The notes: a model not told the origin generated them from the sequence alone. 64,000 bases of DNA from Nematopogon swammerdamellus (GCA_946902875.1 OX336342.1:10037523-10101522), one strand, 5' to 3'; positions 1 to 13,099 are shown, counted from the stretch's first letter. Numbers and translations are program-made.

Positions 1-110
1 GCAAGTTGGGCGGACGGCGCGGCGCGGCGCGCGTGGTGGGCGGGCGGGCGAGAGGACCGCGCGGCGCGGCGTCGCGGCGCTGAATGAAGCTGCAGTCGGA
101 GCTGCGACCT
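1..110. other. GC-rich CpG island at left edge
   Basis: The first ~110 bases are extremely GC- and CpG-rich in an otherwise AT-rich window, and a TATA-like CCTATATAGAG follows at about 110-119. This fits a promoter or 5' exon of a gene lying off the left edge, but no coding frame could be supported. The next 1.2 kb (111-1387) shows no gene or repeat that I recognise. Confidence 0.35.
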
Positions 111-1391
111 ATATAGAGTTGCTAAGCTAGAGGAAGCTCTTGGCTCTACTCGATCTAACTTCTATTCCACCTTTACTTGTTTGTGTCAATGTTTTCTGCA
201 TACGAATTTTATTTGCTTTGAAACTTTTGATACCTATAAGTTATTAGCCTAAATTATTATTAGGTACTGAATGAAGAACTGAAGAAATTAATGCAAGGAA
301 AAACTATTTACGCAAAGCAATATGTATACAAAAGCTTTCGCATTATTTAGACCACTTCCCGTAATTCATATACACAAACATACATTATGTAGGTTAGTTG
401 TTGATGTTGGAGGTCAAATGCACAATGTGAGCTTCCGGCTATGAACAATAAATAATATTAGGCAAATGAGCAGTGGTGCCTGGTTCCAGTGTAGGAATAT
501 ATGTAATGTACAGCAATTAAGCTTTATAAAACAATTATATCTAATAATCGCAAGCTGTACTGCATGTACCACGTGATTCCTCATTGAATAAGCTTAAAAA
601 AAACTTATTTTCTCTAGTGCTCGTATTTTTTTTTAAATAATCACAATTATAAAGTCTATTTCCGATTTTTAACATGGTTTTGGCGACCCTTTCCTAGAAA
701 CCTCGATTATCTCGAAAAATACGAGTACTTACTTGGAACAAATGCGACTGATCTTTTTTTGAAGCTCATTAAATGAGGAATCCTGTGGTGTTACGCTACG
801 CAAATTCTGTGCAACTGTGACAACACAGTGACACACAGTGACAATTTTAGTTATATTACTTAAAAAACTCACATACTCGTAAGTACATATACTTACACCA
901 AATAATATTCATACTAGTCTAAAGGACATCGCAGCGTGTTTGTGTCTGAACGAGAAAAAGCTCCGAAAGCGAACGAAAAGAAAAATTTCAGCTAGACTTA
1001 ATCGCACAGTGAAAAATCCTCCGAGTCCCCTAACTAGCTAGATTTACTGCCCGTGCCTAGACCTGGCCGGGGTCTGTGCTGGGTCTGCGTCGAAGCCTGT
1101 GGCACTAACACTGTTACCGCTAATAGCGCTGTAACTTTAAAACTGTAAATTTCTTTACATCCACGTCAATAGGTTCAAATAAAGTTACGCAAATGCATTA
1201 TTAATATTTACAAAAATTCTAAGCCGTATTTGCATGTTGAACGCACCATATAATTGAGGACCTTGCAGTATAAACAAATAGACCTTCTTTTGACTTCACC
1301 ATAGTTGGTTTAAAAATCGGACTTAACTGAAAAACATTGAAAAAAAAAGTGTATTGTTTCAACTCGAAATGTACTTTGTATTTCTAACCAG

Positions 1392-1583
1392 TACCCTAAT
1401 CACGAGATTTAACCTATTACGCTACGCACGCTACGGGCCGTGTTCTCCGCAACATTTTGTATGGAGAAACGAAGTTCGCAAATCTATCACTAGAGGCGCT
1501 GCTCCGTTTCTCCATACAAAATGATGCGGAGAACACGGCGTAGCGTGCGTAGCGTAGTAGGTTAAATCTCGTGATTTGGGTAT
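1392..1583. mobile_element. Foldback (long inverted-repeat) MITE
   Basis: Two arms of roughly 80 bases are inverted copies of each other. The left arm runs from TACCCTAATCACGAG to TTGTATGGAGAAACG (about 1392-1476). The right arm runs from CGTTTCTCCATACAAAATG to CTCGTGATTTGGGTA (about 1503-1583). A 25-30 base spacer separates them and the arms differ at only a few sites. The open frame over this stretch is a by-product of the repeat. Confidence 0.75.
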
Positions 1584-2077
1584 TGATGCCGGCTCTTGAA
1601 TAGTAAGCGGTTATAGTTATCTGCATACGACTTTTTATTATAAGTCGAGATACGTGAATAGAGCTGTTCCCGCCATGCAAAACATATGCTGACGAAAGCT
1701 CTTTTACGTGTCTCGAACTATACCTAACTTTTGCTCTGATGATCTAAAACCATGCTGATTACAACAGTAAAAACGGAGTTTGATTGAACTTTAGCGTCGG
1801 AGCCGTCTGGCGGTATCCATGTTGCGGCTACAGCAGGCTAGACGTCGCGTCGCGCCACGCTCGAGCGCCGATTTGTCGCGTCGTCGGGACTCGGGAGGGG
1901 TCAGCATCAGTCGTCTTAGCGTCTGTTGGCGTCATGGACGTGAATTTTCAAAACTATTTCAATAGATATAAACTGAAAACTGTAACTCATATTGCTCGAA
2001 CTTATGACTTTGATTTTTTTTTTTCAGAAAAGACGAGTTTAAATATAGATAAAAATAAAACAAATAATTTTCCGTAA

Positions 2078-2424
2078 TATCAGCCCATAACACCTTGGTG
2101 AACTAGGTGCCATGTCAATGCTTCGCTTTGGTCGTACCGGCTACACTGGCCGGAAAACACGAACTATTTACATAGCCGTTTCAACTGACTTTTCATTCAG
2201 TGCGGTGGTACCACCTAGTAAGGTACCTAAGAAGGGAAGGGACCTATATGTCCTATACGTTTTACTATATGTCTACATGCACCTATATGTTTTACGTGGA
2301 ATCAGAACCACAGTCAGTCTACCCCGGTCGAGCGGTCACCCATCCATCGACTGACCGCGCCCAGGTGTGCTTATGATCCGACCGACAGTCGACCGACCAC
2401 ACCACTGAGCTGCCGAGGCTGACT
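2078..2424 (-). mobile_element. tRNA-headed SINE (family B), reverse copy
   Basis: On the minus strand this starts with a tRNA-like head (GCCTCGGCAGCTCAGTGGTG; A box AGCTCAGTGG). It continues through a body shared with copies at 3.0, 21.3, 39.2, 49.4 and 55.4 kb: CTAGGTGGTA, then CACTGAATGAAA, then CGGCTATGTAAATAGTT. It ends in the stretch whose plus-strand reading is CAGCCCATAACACC. The open frames here are repeat shadows. Confidence 0.7.
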
Positions 2425-3002
2425 ATTTCTGAATTCAACGGAATATGTCTGTCTAAAACATTAAAAAAATGTGTTCTTCTCTCTACTTCTCTCTATTACT
2501 CTTCTAAGAAAACATTAAAAGCCGTTAACACTTTATTACTCGTATCTACTTTGTTTACCTCTCACACACAAATTTTCATTACAAACTCATTAACATTTAT
2601 TACATGGACTACCTATTACAATGTTACGTGATATCATGTACATAGATACATATGTGCAAGTGTACGAAGACACGTTATTCACATAAATCCTGGTGTGTAT
2701 CCATCTGTTAGTTTGTTCATCTGCCGACGTGCTCTTGGGAGCTGTGATGTGATGTAAAGTGCCAACGAACAACTGGAAGAACATATCCATTTTGACAGCA
2801 ACCGGTTGCTGTCAAGTTACATCTTATTACAAATCTAGGTAAAATTTAACGATTGTCTTGAAAGACTGATGAATTAAAACTACCGTTATGTATGCTATCA
2901 AAATGTAAATAACAAGTTTTATGCCTTAGCTCATTTTGACAGTGTTTGATTGATAAAAATGGTACCTAACTCTCTGAGATTCATTGGTGAGATCATACAA
3001 AT

Positions 3003-3382
3003 TTTTTTTTATGGTAACTGACACGGTTGGCTACATCACCTACAACATCCTCAGCCCATAACACCGGGTGAACTGGGTGCCATGTCAGTGCTTTCCTTCG
3101 GTCGTGCCGGCTACACTGAACTGGACCGAAAACACAAACTATTTACATAGCCGTTTCGACCGACGTTTCATTCAGTGCGGTGGTAGCAACCCGGGCGGGT
3201 TGAACCCTACCACCTAGTAAGGTAAGAAGGGAAGGGACCTACAGTTTTACGTGGAATCCGAACCACGGTCAGCCTCCAACGGTCGATCGGTCACCCATCC
3301 AAGTAGTGACCGCGCCCAGCGTTGCTTAACAATCAATAGCAACAGTCGACTGTCTGCACCACTGAGCTATCGAGGCTGACAA
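3003..3382 (-). mobile_element. tRNA-headed SINE (family B), reverse copy
   Basis: A second family-B copy in the same orientation, about 600 bases from the first. The tRNA-like head lies at about 3360-3380 (plus-strand CACTGAGCTATCGAGGCTG) and the T-rich terminus at 3001-3012. It retains the 3' segment GGCTACATCACCTACAACATC that the 2.1-kb copy lacks. Confidence 0.7.
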
Positions 3383-6300
3383 AGACCTTTGCCGTTCCTC
3401 AAGAATAATAAAATTATTAGTTTGTTCGGAAGCAACAAGCTGCTATTGACATCGTTCTTGTCGCGTTACAATTTTTACATAATAGCTCTGCTGAACTGCG
3501 AAGCACACGCTTTCCAATTACCGGCCGTCAATGTGTACCGTGCCCCCACCCCCACCACCTCTGTCAACCCGACCACCCCCCGCCCCTCGCGCCGCACGTC
3601 ACTTGCAGCCGAGGCTCAAATTATTTACACCTAACTCCATTACGCTGGCTTGGATAATTCAATACACCCTAACACCATTATATCTTTATACTTACGTTAA
3701 ATGTTGTTATTTTGCCCGTTAAAACTGGAGATACAAATGTGTGTCATTTTAGACATAAATACTTTAACCATATTTGTACAGGTTTGTTTCCTGCACAAAT
3801 TCCTAAGCAAGTGAATAAAATTAAATTTTAATAGATTTTTTTCGGAAACAACAAAATATGTATAAGCGTTGCCAGCGTACGGTATTACCTTCGCCGTAGC
3901 ATGAACGTAGGATATATACCTTAGTTAATTCTATAGGTATAACTCATATGAGATATTAAGTAATATCTCGTAATATATTTAGACACCGACGCGACAGCCA
4001 CACATAAAACATTTTTTTGTTCAGTACCTAACTTCTGTACAAGTCTGCCGAGCTTTATACTAATGCTCTATTGACGCTTAAAATGCACTCTGAAACTTGA
4101 AAGCATTCGCTCGCTGTGAAATCCACGAGAAAGGCGAACGGCTGTTACATGACTTGTTCCAACTCAAATTGCAGGCGAGTGAGAGAATTTAATTCTAGCT
4201 TGTTTTGGTATTCAAAGATGTGAAGTTAGAATCTGCATCATGTTCAATTCATGCCGTGCGAAGTTAGTTAGGATCATCTGCGTAACCTTTCGTGACACTC
4301 GGACTTAATTAATACAAACATTTACTCAATTTATCAAGTTGATTAGATAGCGCGTTAAGAATATAACAAAGTTCATAAGTATGAAATCACAACTACGTAT
4401 ATCTAATGTTAATAAATAAATTATATTTGATATTGCATATCATATATTATATTATCTCTTTACACCTATAGAAATTAATTTTGAAATTTAAAAAAAAGTT
4501 AGATCATAAGACTTTCAATTTGGTAAGAGCCACAACCACCCGCTGTCATGCTGACGTCTCGCGCTGAACACGGACCTGTGGTTGAAGCGACGACGCGACT
4601 CTTCAGGAACTGTTTCATGACCCACAAAATAAAGCTAACAAGAATGTTAGAGTTTTTAGTAGGCACTTGTGCTTATTTTATCATAGGATTAATAGACGAC
4701 CTAGTAGTCATAAGATTAAATTATTCGTGTATTATCTGTTTAATTTAACGAATTTAATTAAACTGCAAACATTTTAAGAAATGTTTACTTACAGCTCACT
4801 GTTTATTTCATTACATGCTCTATTAGTAAGTAGTAAAATGTTGTTATAGTAATAATATTTTCGAAAATAAAAATGTGCATTCGCTAGGTCGAGACGTGAG
4901 GCCCGGTCACAGAGCAGCGATCGGCAATCGTCTATCGACAGGGAATTCTTGCTCTGTGGGTCCGGGACTAGAAAAGAATAGGCCCACTGAATCTTTCCCG
5001 TGCCTGCTTACCACGAAAATGTTCAAGAAAGGCCTAAATGATGAATTTAAGTGTAGCAGACACAACAGAGAGACACCGTCTGCATAACATACACATTGTA
5101 CATTGGTCTGTGCCTGTAATGTAATTCACGCTTTATCCCTACAACCGGGGTAAGCAGAGTAACTAATGTGGTGCTGCAAGACTTCGTCTAAATTATAATA
5201 CAACTCCGATCACAGCGTTTAGCAAGATATTAGGGGAAAAAACAACAGAATGCCCGTGTCAAGGTGAGAGTGAATAGCCTATCGCCCTTTAGCATTCTTT
5301 CGCTATCTCTCAGTCGCCCTTTAAGAAATACACAGGGAGAGATGCATTGGTTGGACCATCTTCTAGTACCGCGCCACACAATTGTCTGACTTGTATAATA
5401 CTAGGAAGGATACGTGTCAGTACCTATCACCGGAGTGTGAGGAACTGGCCCCCGCTTGCAGAAAATGAGACGAAATACTTTCCTGTCAAACAATTAGACT
5501 GCGAGCTGCGCTCGGCCGGGACCCCGACCGGGTACAGCCATAGATTGAGTTATGCCATAAAGCCTTAAGGAGTATTAAATAGACCGACAGCAGCCGACAG
5601 AAAGGTTATAATATTTTGTTATGTAGTAGCTATTGGTATTTAGTTTAATTTATTCACTAGCTGTTCTGGCGGCTTCGCTTCGCTGCAAAATACGGTGTCA
5701 GTGGTCCGCGTCATAGAGTCATGCCCGACGGCATGTAACTATTCGACCAACACATCATGATCGTGAACAGGATCTGGGCTTTATCACTAGATTGTGCCAA
5801 CCTTTTAGACACACCATGTGCGTGTAAGCTGTATACTTTGCATATGTTCGCAGCATTTTAGAATTCACGTCCAGTGTGTGGTCCCCACAGTAGTAATATA
5901 ATGACTGCTTTGGTGACATTGATCCATTTAATAATTGTGAAGGGTAATCTCAAAATCTGGTGACACACCAGATTATGGAAGCAGATGAGTAGATGCTCAT
6001 ACAACAAAACATAACAAAACATACATTTCAACATAATAACACTCACAACTTCTTCCCCCTATTTTTACTTACACACACGTTCCCTCTGCCACTCTTGCAT
6101 ACACCTTCACTTACACATGCACACCCTCACCCTCAGGAACGTATACTTAGATACCTAAGTACCTACCTACGTCCTACATAAGTTGATTTTTTTATTCTAT
6201 TCTACGGATGAAGCTTTACGTAATAAGCCCGCAGGTCTCAAAGTGAGTGGCAGATCATTAAATCGCCTTTTGAGGCACTTCACGTCACGTCACGTCACGT

Positions 6301-6469
6301 CACGAGGGAACTCCTCGCCTCCGCAAGCAAACCCGCAGCTGGGGTTAGTCCACCTTCAATACCTAGTGGGACATACTTGTCGACACGAACCGTTGAGTGA
6401 AATAAATTGAAATATTCGAGAGCGAAGTTTTCAATTAAATTCTGCAACCGTTTCCTATAAATAAAACCT
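3383..6469. other. Gene-free stretch
   Basis: No coding exon or intact element is recognised. Two short matches to a dispersed repeat are present: 4900-5040 resembles the GTACCGTGTAGGGCCGGTAC family of 7.0 kb, and 5080-5200 resembles its ACAATCGGGGTAAGCAGAGT end in reverse. A decayed Helitron 3' terminus in reverse (CTAGCTGTTCTGGCGGCTTC) lies near 5658. A short (ACGTC)n run lies at 6281-6304. Confidence 0.5.
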
Positions 6470-6770
6470 GTCAAATCAAATCAAAACCTACAGGCATCCT
6501 ACTTATACACTTATACCTACTTAGGGTACTTCACGTTGACCTAGAGTAATGAAATTTTGCAAGAAGCAAGGTCTCACAACACAAGTAAAGGAAAAATCCG
6601 AAAATTGTAAATTCAAGAATGACTGACAGTCAAACCATTGCTGTAGTTTTTATTTGGGCGTTTCGTGATTTTCCAAACACAATTATTTTTGTACATACAT
6701 AATACAAATATATTACATGATGGTACGGAACCCTCGGTGCGCGAGCAGGCCTCACGCACTCTATGTACTT
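6470..6770. repeat. Dispersed repeat ending GTACGGAACCCTCGGTGCGCGA
   Basis: Shares CAAATCAAATCAAAACCTA, then GTACTTCACGTTGACCTAGAG, then AAGAAGCAAGGTCTCACA, then ACGGAACCCTCGGTGCGCGA with the tandem copies at 15.17-15.96 kb. It is a partial copy of that family. What kind of element it belongs to is unknown. Confidence 0.6.
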
Positions 6771-6989
6771 GCGCGCGCTAACTACCTACCGCCCAGCGGG
6801 CCGACGGCGCGTCGGCGCGGTCTAATTCAGTGGAAATTCGTCAGCCGCGCGAAGCATATCTACACGCTCGCCCACGCTACTGCGCGCAGCTGCAAAGCAA
6901 TAATCACTTTACACTCAATCGTTTAGGTATATTTTCGCACGCAGCGATTGGCGACATAAAACAGTAGGCTATTAAAGCCGAAGGTATGG

Positions 6990-7350
6990 AACTGGTACCG
7001 TGTAGGGCCGGTACTTGAAAAGAATAGCCCCACTGCATCTCTCCCCATGCATGTCGTAAAAGGCGACTAAGGGATAAGGACAAGATGCCGTGCATAAGGG
7101 CGACAGGCTCGCCACCTCTCACCTTGGCATGGTACTTCCACCGAGTCATGCAGCAGGTGGGTGGGTCTTCGTCCCTTATTTGCTGCTTGATCGATTGAAT
7201 CTTGTTCGAATACTTTGCGAAACGTGGTGGTCGGTGTTGTGCTGTAATTTACCAGAGTTCTTGCAGGACAACACCGATTACTCTGCTTACCCCGATTGTC
7301 GGGATTCAGCGTGTGTGATATGTATGTATGTATGTATGTATGTATGGAAC
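6990..7350 (+). mobile_element. Dispersed retro-type repeat with (TATG)n tail
   Basis: A near-duplicate of 27548-27840. It runs from GTACCGTGTAGGGCCGGTAC through GTCGTAAAAGGCGACTAAGG and CGGGATTCAGCGTGTGTGAT and ends in a TATG microsatellite. The simple-repeat tail suggests the 3' end of a non-LTR element or a SINE. A reverse fragment of the same family lies at 7784-7870. Confidence 0.55.
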
Positions 7351-9285
7351 TTTTTCTATTGAGCGATTTATCTGTTACGAAGTAACTATTAAGTTATCTG
7401 TGGCGCGAGTCCAACTCGCACTTGGCGGCTTTTTTTATTATTTGTCGGCCATAATAAATAACACATTAGTATTCTTTGAAAATTTCAACCGGCTACCTAT
7501 TACGGTTGAAAAGGTACAGCTCTCGGCTGGACGGACAGACAGACAGACGGCTTAGTAATATGGCTTCCGTGGATATGGAACCCCAAAAATTAGGATCCGT
7601 TCGCTCGTGCTAAACCTTATGTGTTCGGTAATAGAGATTAAAATTGCTCGATTGAAGGGTCATCATCCGTAAAAAACTCTGTAGAAAATGTGTTCTCCAG
7701 TAGATACGCTGTTGTGTAATAAATAAAATACACAAAATATAAATACATAGACCATAAATACAAATTTATTGATAGTGATACATACATATCACACACGCTG
7801 AATCCTGACAATCGGGGTAAGCAGAGTAATCGGTGCTGTGCTGCAAGAACTCTGGTCAATTACATCACAACATAGTGATTATGAAATTAATTCGGAGACA
7901 TAATATCTGTGCATGCTAGCTGGCGATCGATCTAGTCACAAAGTCAGCAAAGCCTTCACCACCAAGCCGTGCTTTTCTCATAGTCCTTGGTTGTTTATTA
8001 CACCTACTTGGAATATTTTACTCAATTATGACGATTTTATCATCGGAAAATGTACCGAATTTCTCTCTGATACGGTTGCTAATGGTTCGGCAGAAGATGT
8101 GATGAAATGCGAGCCGCTTGCGTGATTCGATAAGCCACAGGAAGCAACGAGCGAGGTTCCTAGTGCTCAGGTAAGTGATTCAATTAGAGGGTTATGGTGG
8201 AACCGTGTTCTACCCTCGTCCGTCCCGCCAGCCCGTCCCGCCGGCTGCCGATGTCTTCTAGAGACGGGCGGCCTTTTGTTTAGCGGCCGGTTACACACAG
8301 GACACCGGTCCTGTAAGTAGACATACGATCTAGTTTCAAGGCGTGAGAGCTAGGTCACGCACAGCTACGTAAACTGTGTCTAACTAATCGTACGTACGTG
8401 TATATCGAGATAGTTGAAACTTTAACGCACGATATAGAAGCTTCTTTATTTAATATTACTATATTCGCGAGTATAATTCGTATTTAAAAAAAGAAGAAAG
8501 TAAGTAAGCCTACTGTACATTTATTTCGGCGCGCGGAACAATTCGGTTTGTATGAGAGCCACATCTTAGCGTAATCGGAACCAAAATTGTATTTAGCCTA
8601 TCCTGTGTCCAGTATAGTTAAACGTGCTTGTACTAAGTTTCATCGAATTCGGATGATCGATTGAAGAGTTACAGAAAAGATTTCTAAAAATCGTCAATTT
8701 AGTTTTAGTATCATACATAGAGGCCACAAACGCAATATCTTATAAAACAAAGTAACTTACTCCATTACTATCCCTTAAATATTTATTATTAGTATTGATT
8801 GATTAATGATGATTGATGATTGGTATTGATATGATTTATTGATTGATAGGTAAACATTTTATAATAATTCATTTCATTCAATGTTCTTCTGGTAAATTTT
8901 CTAGTAGATGACTTTGACTAATTATTTGTAAAATAACATTTACATAAAACTACGTGCAATCCCCTTTTTAATTGTTTAGAATTCCACCTCCTCGTCCTCT
9001 TGAATTAACTGAAGAAACAAATTCAAATTACCAAACATTGAATAAAAATTGAATTTATAAATGGGAAACTTAAAAATACCCGTATAAATGTTTACGTATA
9101 TACCCTTAAAATACCTCTAAAATTTTCCAATCATTGCAAAAGTCATATACCACTTAATAGCAGATAAATTTCGGCATCTAGGTATTACTTCAGCTACATA
9201 AATCAGAAAAAGCGAGCCCGCACCGATCTGCCCACCGTCTTACGTTCCGTTGTTTTCAGTGGGCGGCATGTTGCCTCCTATTAAT
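7351..9285. other. Gene-free stretch with repeat fragments
   Basis: No exon found. At 7395-7440 there is a remnant of the GCGCGAGTCCAACTCGCACT family. At 8690-8870 there is a repeat closely related to the flanks of the 17.4-kb Helitron, reading CGCAATATCTTATAAAAC without any insertion. The rest is AT-rich sequence with no recognised content. Confidence 0.5.
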
Positions 9286-9289
9286 CACC

Positions 9290-9360
9290 CTTTATCGGCG
9301 AGCGGGGCGCGGGGCGGAGGAGCGGAGAGGCGGCGCGGGGGCGGGCCGTAGAAGGGACAT
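9290..9360. other. Short GC-rich island
   Basis: A ~70-base G/C-rich block (GAGCGGGGCGCGGGGCGGAG and onward) within AT-rich DNA. It could be regulatory, but no promoter element or reading frame confirms this. Confidence 0.2.
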
Positions 9361-10099
9361 CGAAGGTTTTACCGGAGTGACCTAGAGCCTGACCCAAATC
9401 ACGGCTGAAAGCAGCTGCCTCGACGTCCACGGTCAACCTTAGTGACGCGGGCACTCGTGTTGTTTGGGTAACGCAGCTTATGATATTCTGTCGAACATAA
9501 TTTTCGGTTATCTTCCGCTTTTCTCATCCATCCACTCCTGGCTAGCTTTTTTAGGTCGTTTATCCACCTAGCTAGAAAGTATCCTTACTGGCGTCTTTTG
9601 CCGCCATTTCAAAGTTTAGGTGGAATTTAGTTGGAATTGGCATACCAGTTTTGCACATGAGTTTTTATTATATGAGAGTTTGCAATGAAGCTACGATGAA
9701 ATTCAGTTTCTCCTGAACAAACCAGTTTGGCGAGGAGCAACCCAAAACTTTTCATTTCAAAAATTATGCTAAAACCAACTTCATAGAACAAAAGAACTCG
9801 ATACCTTTTTTTAACAAAAGAAAAAAGTTCCAAACTTCCACTTTGGAAGAGTGAAAGCTATTATAATTGTAATAATGTTTTTCTTGTAGTAAGGTCGGCA
9901 TTACAGGTAACTGTTTTTTTTTTATTGATACCCGAGACACTTGGCGCCGCCGTCAGCATGGATTGTTGAGCCGGCTTGAACCGTTGAATCATTTTCAAGG
10001 TCATGTAAGTATTCTTTCATTTTATTTTCCCTTCCAGCTTAAACTTTGTCGTGGTGTTGTGTCTGACGCACACCTACAAAATTTGTACCCGCCTCCCCC

Positions 10100-10302
10100 C
10101 GCCCAGACTGACTGTCGTAGATTCTTCCCCAGGATCCCGGTCGCTATTTATGCTGGTCGGTTGGCCCTACGGTGTGAGTTTCTAGACCAGCCAGCAACTC
10201 AAGGGTGCTGGCTGGTCTAGAAACTCACACCGTAGGGCCAACCGACCAGCATAAATAGCGACCGGGATCCTGGGGAAGAATCTACGACAGTCAGTCTGGG
10301 CG
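10100..10302. repeat. Perfect 97-bp-arm palindrome (9-nt loop)
   Basis: The left arm 10100-10196 and right arm 10206-10302 are exact reverse complements over all 97 bases when compared by eye. They are separated only by the loop ACTCAAGGG. No terminal motif of a known transposon is visible. Transcription would give a very stable hairpin. An assembly or amplification fold-back error is also possible. Confidence 0.9.
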
Positions 10303-12844
10303 AGTAACCCCTAGACGTGTAACACACAGTTATTCAACCTTAAAGGCATGGATCAATAAGAATTCTTATAGATCCATGTTTAAAAGTCTTCCAGGCAGAC
10401 TTATTTTATATCTCCGCCCGGATTTCCTGATTGTGCAGTCCAGTCCACTTGATACAATTTTTTCTTTATTCGCAATTTCATAAATACCTACAGTTTTGTT
10501 TGGTACGATAAGTACTCCTGAAACCTACTACGATATTTTAAAATGAAACAAAGTTGCTTTAACTTCTATACCTAACTTCTATTTAGATGTCGTCAAGGAA
10601 CGACGCCCGACACACCCGATAATGCTTAGACGTCTATCCATCAGATCTATTTGCCGACGTCTTAACCGAGTGTTTGAGAAGATGTTTGATTTGGGAATAC
10701 GTTGTTCTCAGCCAATTAATACACGCGTATCTGCAAACGCGATCATACGTCAGGTTTATTCAGTCGGAAACATACAATCCTATGAGCGGGACACGAGTTC
10801 CATCTAGAGCAGAATCGGGGAATGCAAATTTAACGGGTAAGGTTTCGGATCTAATTCGTCTGCAATCTAAATTACTGTAAGAGGAACGCTCACCTGATTT
10901 CAAGCTGACAATTTAATGTTTTTATCCAATATTTTTAAAATCGACGTCCACAGCACATTGAGATGGTTTGCATCATCCTACGTATAGATGGTGTTGGAGG
11001 TAGCAGAGCAGAAGCGTCGTACCAGACACCTCCACGGGCACGCTCGTGTCATAAAATTAACATTATGATATCGATTTCAGGCTTGGGAACTTCTTGAACG
11101 GACACGCGCCACAGAAACGTTGTAAACTTATCTATCGACGTTAGGTCCTTATAATAATATTCACAACAATCTGATAAGTACTTGTAAATAATAATTTTAT
11201 ATAAAAATAAATAACTTATAAATATATAACAGTATAAACAGTAATGACGGTTCTGTTCAGTCTGAATAATTATGGTCAAATTAAATTAATAGGATTTATT
11301 TATTAAAAGATTGCAACAGTTTGGCCTATGTCTGTCTATAGATGAATGAAAGAGATATCGCGTAGGTAACTAGTGTTCATTTTCAGCAACACCAGTTTAA
11401 TCTGTCCAGTATAATTTTACCGCAATCACTCATTCTCCTTTCTCTACATTTCCTCAATTTGTGCAGAAGAGAAAAATAAATTTTAATTGAATTTTAAAAC
11501 GCTCGCTCGTTTCTGCGCGGCTGCGGGGCGCGGCGCGGCGGCGGGGCGGCTCGGAGGCTTGGCGCGAGGGAAGACGCCTCCGGTGCGGTCGGTCGCTGGT
11601 CGCGAGAGGCCCGCAGGCCGAGTCGTCTTTTAATCTCTATCGCTAAGTGGATCGGATTTTCTTTTCGTCGGGAAAATTACGCGTGCAAATAAAATGCAAA
11701 GTTTTTCGCCTAATACCCGCTGAGGAAGCACTCGACATTTTTCCTGGAAAATTCAACCATTTAGCGTAATGCCCGTAACGATGTAAACAATGAAATGGAA
11801 ACCCTCTTAATGACGACGGGCAAATTATTCCGTCCTCCGGTCTACTGATGATGACTATAAAACAAAACCTAATAAACCTTCATTACTAGGTAGGTACGCC
11901 TGCTTCGTTAACCTGTACCTAATGAGTTCCCTACATAATATGCTAGGTAACCACCTCGGTAACCACTGCATCAAATTGGGTATAAACGTATTATTATTAA
12001 ATACTCAGGCAGTTTTATTCCCAAAATTGCTAAATTGGTTCCTTTCCAATACCACTGATTACTCAATAGTCCAATACATCGATAGGGAATCGACGACGTG
12101 TACTTAGAAACGTCGGTCGGTGCACTATAGACGGTTTGCCTTACCCAACTAGAGCGCGTCTACATAACTCGATTCGTTCGAGATTGCTTGCTGTCATAAT
12201 AATAAAAACTGACACAGTTGCGTAGCGTAGGCGTGGTGGCGAGAACTGATTCACTGCTGGAGTCTGGGTCAATACGAGTTAGCTGGACTGTACCGACGTC
12301 ACCTAACGAGCGCGGGAAAGAAATAAACATAAAACAAAATATAGAATGAAGCATTTTTAAATTTCTCCAACACGCGTTCCATTCATTTCAGTCAACAGCC
12401 GGCTCGTCTCGCGCCCGCGCCGCCGCCTCCGCGCCTCACGCCTCCGCGACGAGACGAGCTTCGAACCACGGCGACGCGTCCGTGCACAAATTGCTTGCTC
12501 TGTGGTCCAACCGACCACCAACCAGACCACAAAACGTCATTCAACTCAAATATTTAACCACGATCAAACAATTGTGTCACGCGATTATTAGTTTTTTATT
12601 ATCGCAAGCAGCCACTGCTTCTTAGTTTCGCTTTTTTGCTATGGGAAGTGATCTCCAGGTTGTACTGAACATTATTTATTATCAGACTAGAAATTGTTTC
12701 ATTCGTCAGTTGGATCTGCCGTACGGATATTTATATAGAATAAACAGGGGATTGAATTCAATGCAGAGGTTCATCATGAGTAAGTACCTACGTAACCTAC
12801 CTACCATGCTATACCATCCAACATTACTACGTAGTAGTAGATAA
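10303..12844. other. Gene-free stretch with two GC-rich islands
   Basis: No supported coding exon. GC-rich islands lie at about 11505-11640 (GGGGCGCGGCGCGGCGGCGG core) and 12395-12480 (CTCGCGCCCGCGCCGCCGCC core), and the DNA between them is AT-rich. The islands may be regulatory or untranslated exon sequence of a neighbouring gene. The sequence alone cannot decide. Confidence 0.35.
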
Positions 12845-12965
12845 GCGGCGGGTGGCCGAATGGTCTAGGAGTCGGCTTCTCTTGCGAGAGGTCCGAGGTT
12901 CAAGTCCGGTCGGCGTGTAGTGTAACAATGACTGGGGCGGGTTTCCAAAACGTACACCTCGTAAA
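12845..12965 (+). mobile_element. tRNA-headed SINE (family A), 5' part
   Basis: A tRNA-like head with A box GGTGGCCGAATGG and B box GGTTCAAGTCC, about 50 bases apart, followed by a non-tRNA body. The same head occurs at 46277 (+) and 57830-57895 (-), joined to a shared body. That marks it as a SINE and not a functional tRNA gene. Confidence 0.65.
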
Positions 12966-13099
12966 TTTTTTTTTTACATACTGCACCATAAAGGACCACA
13001 AAACACTGCTATTAGAAAAGACTTAGCCTGCTGAAATCAAAACTGGGGCCAAAAATAAAAAAATTAAATTTCACGGAAAAATTTCATACAAAATGGCGA

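Noticed and set aside
12845..12920. Functional tRNA gene
   Set aside because: A and B boxes are present, but the head is followed by a body shared with other dispersed copies and the acceptor stem does not close. It is a SINE.
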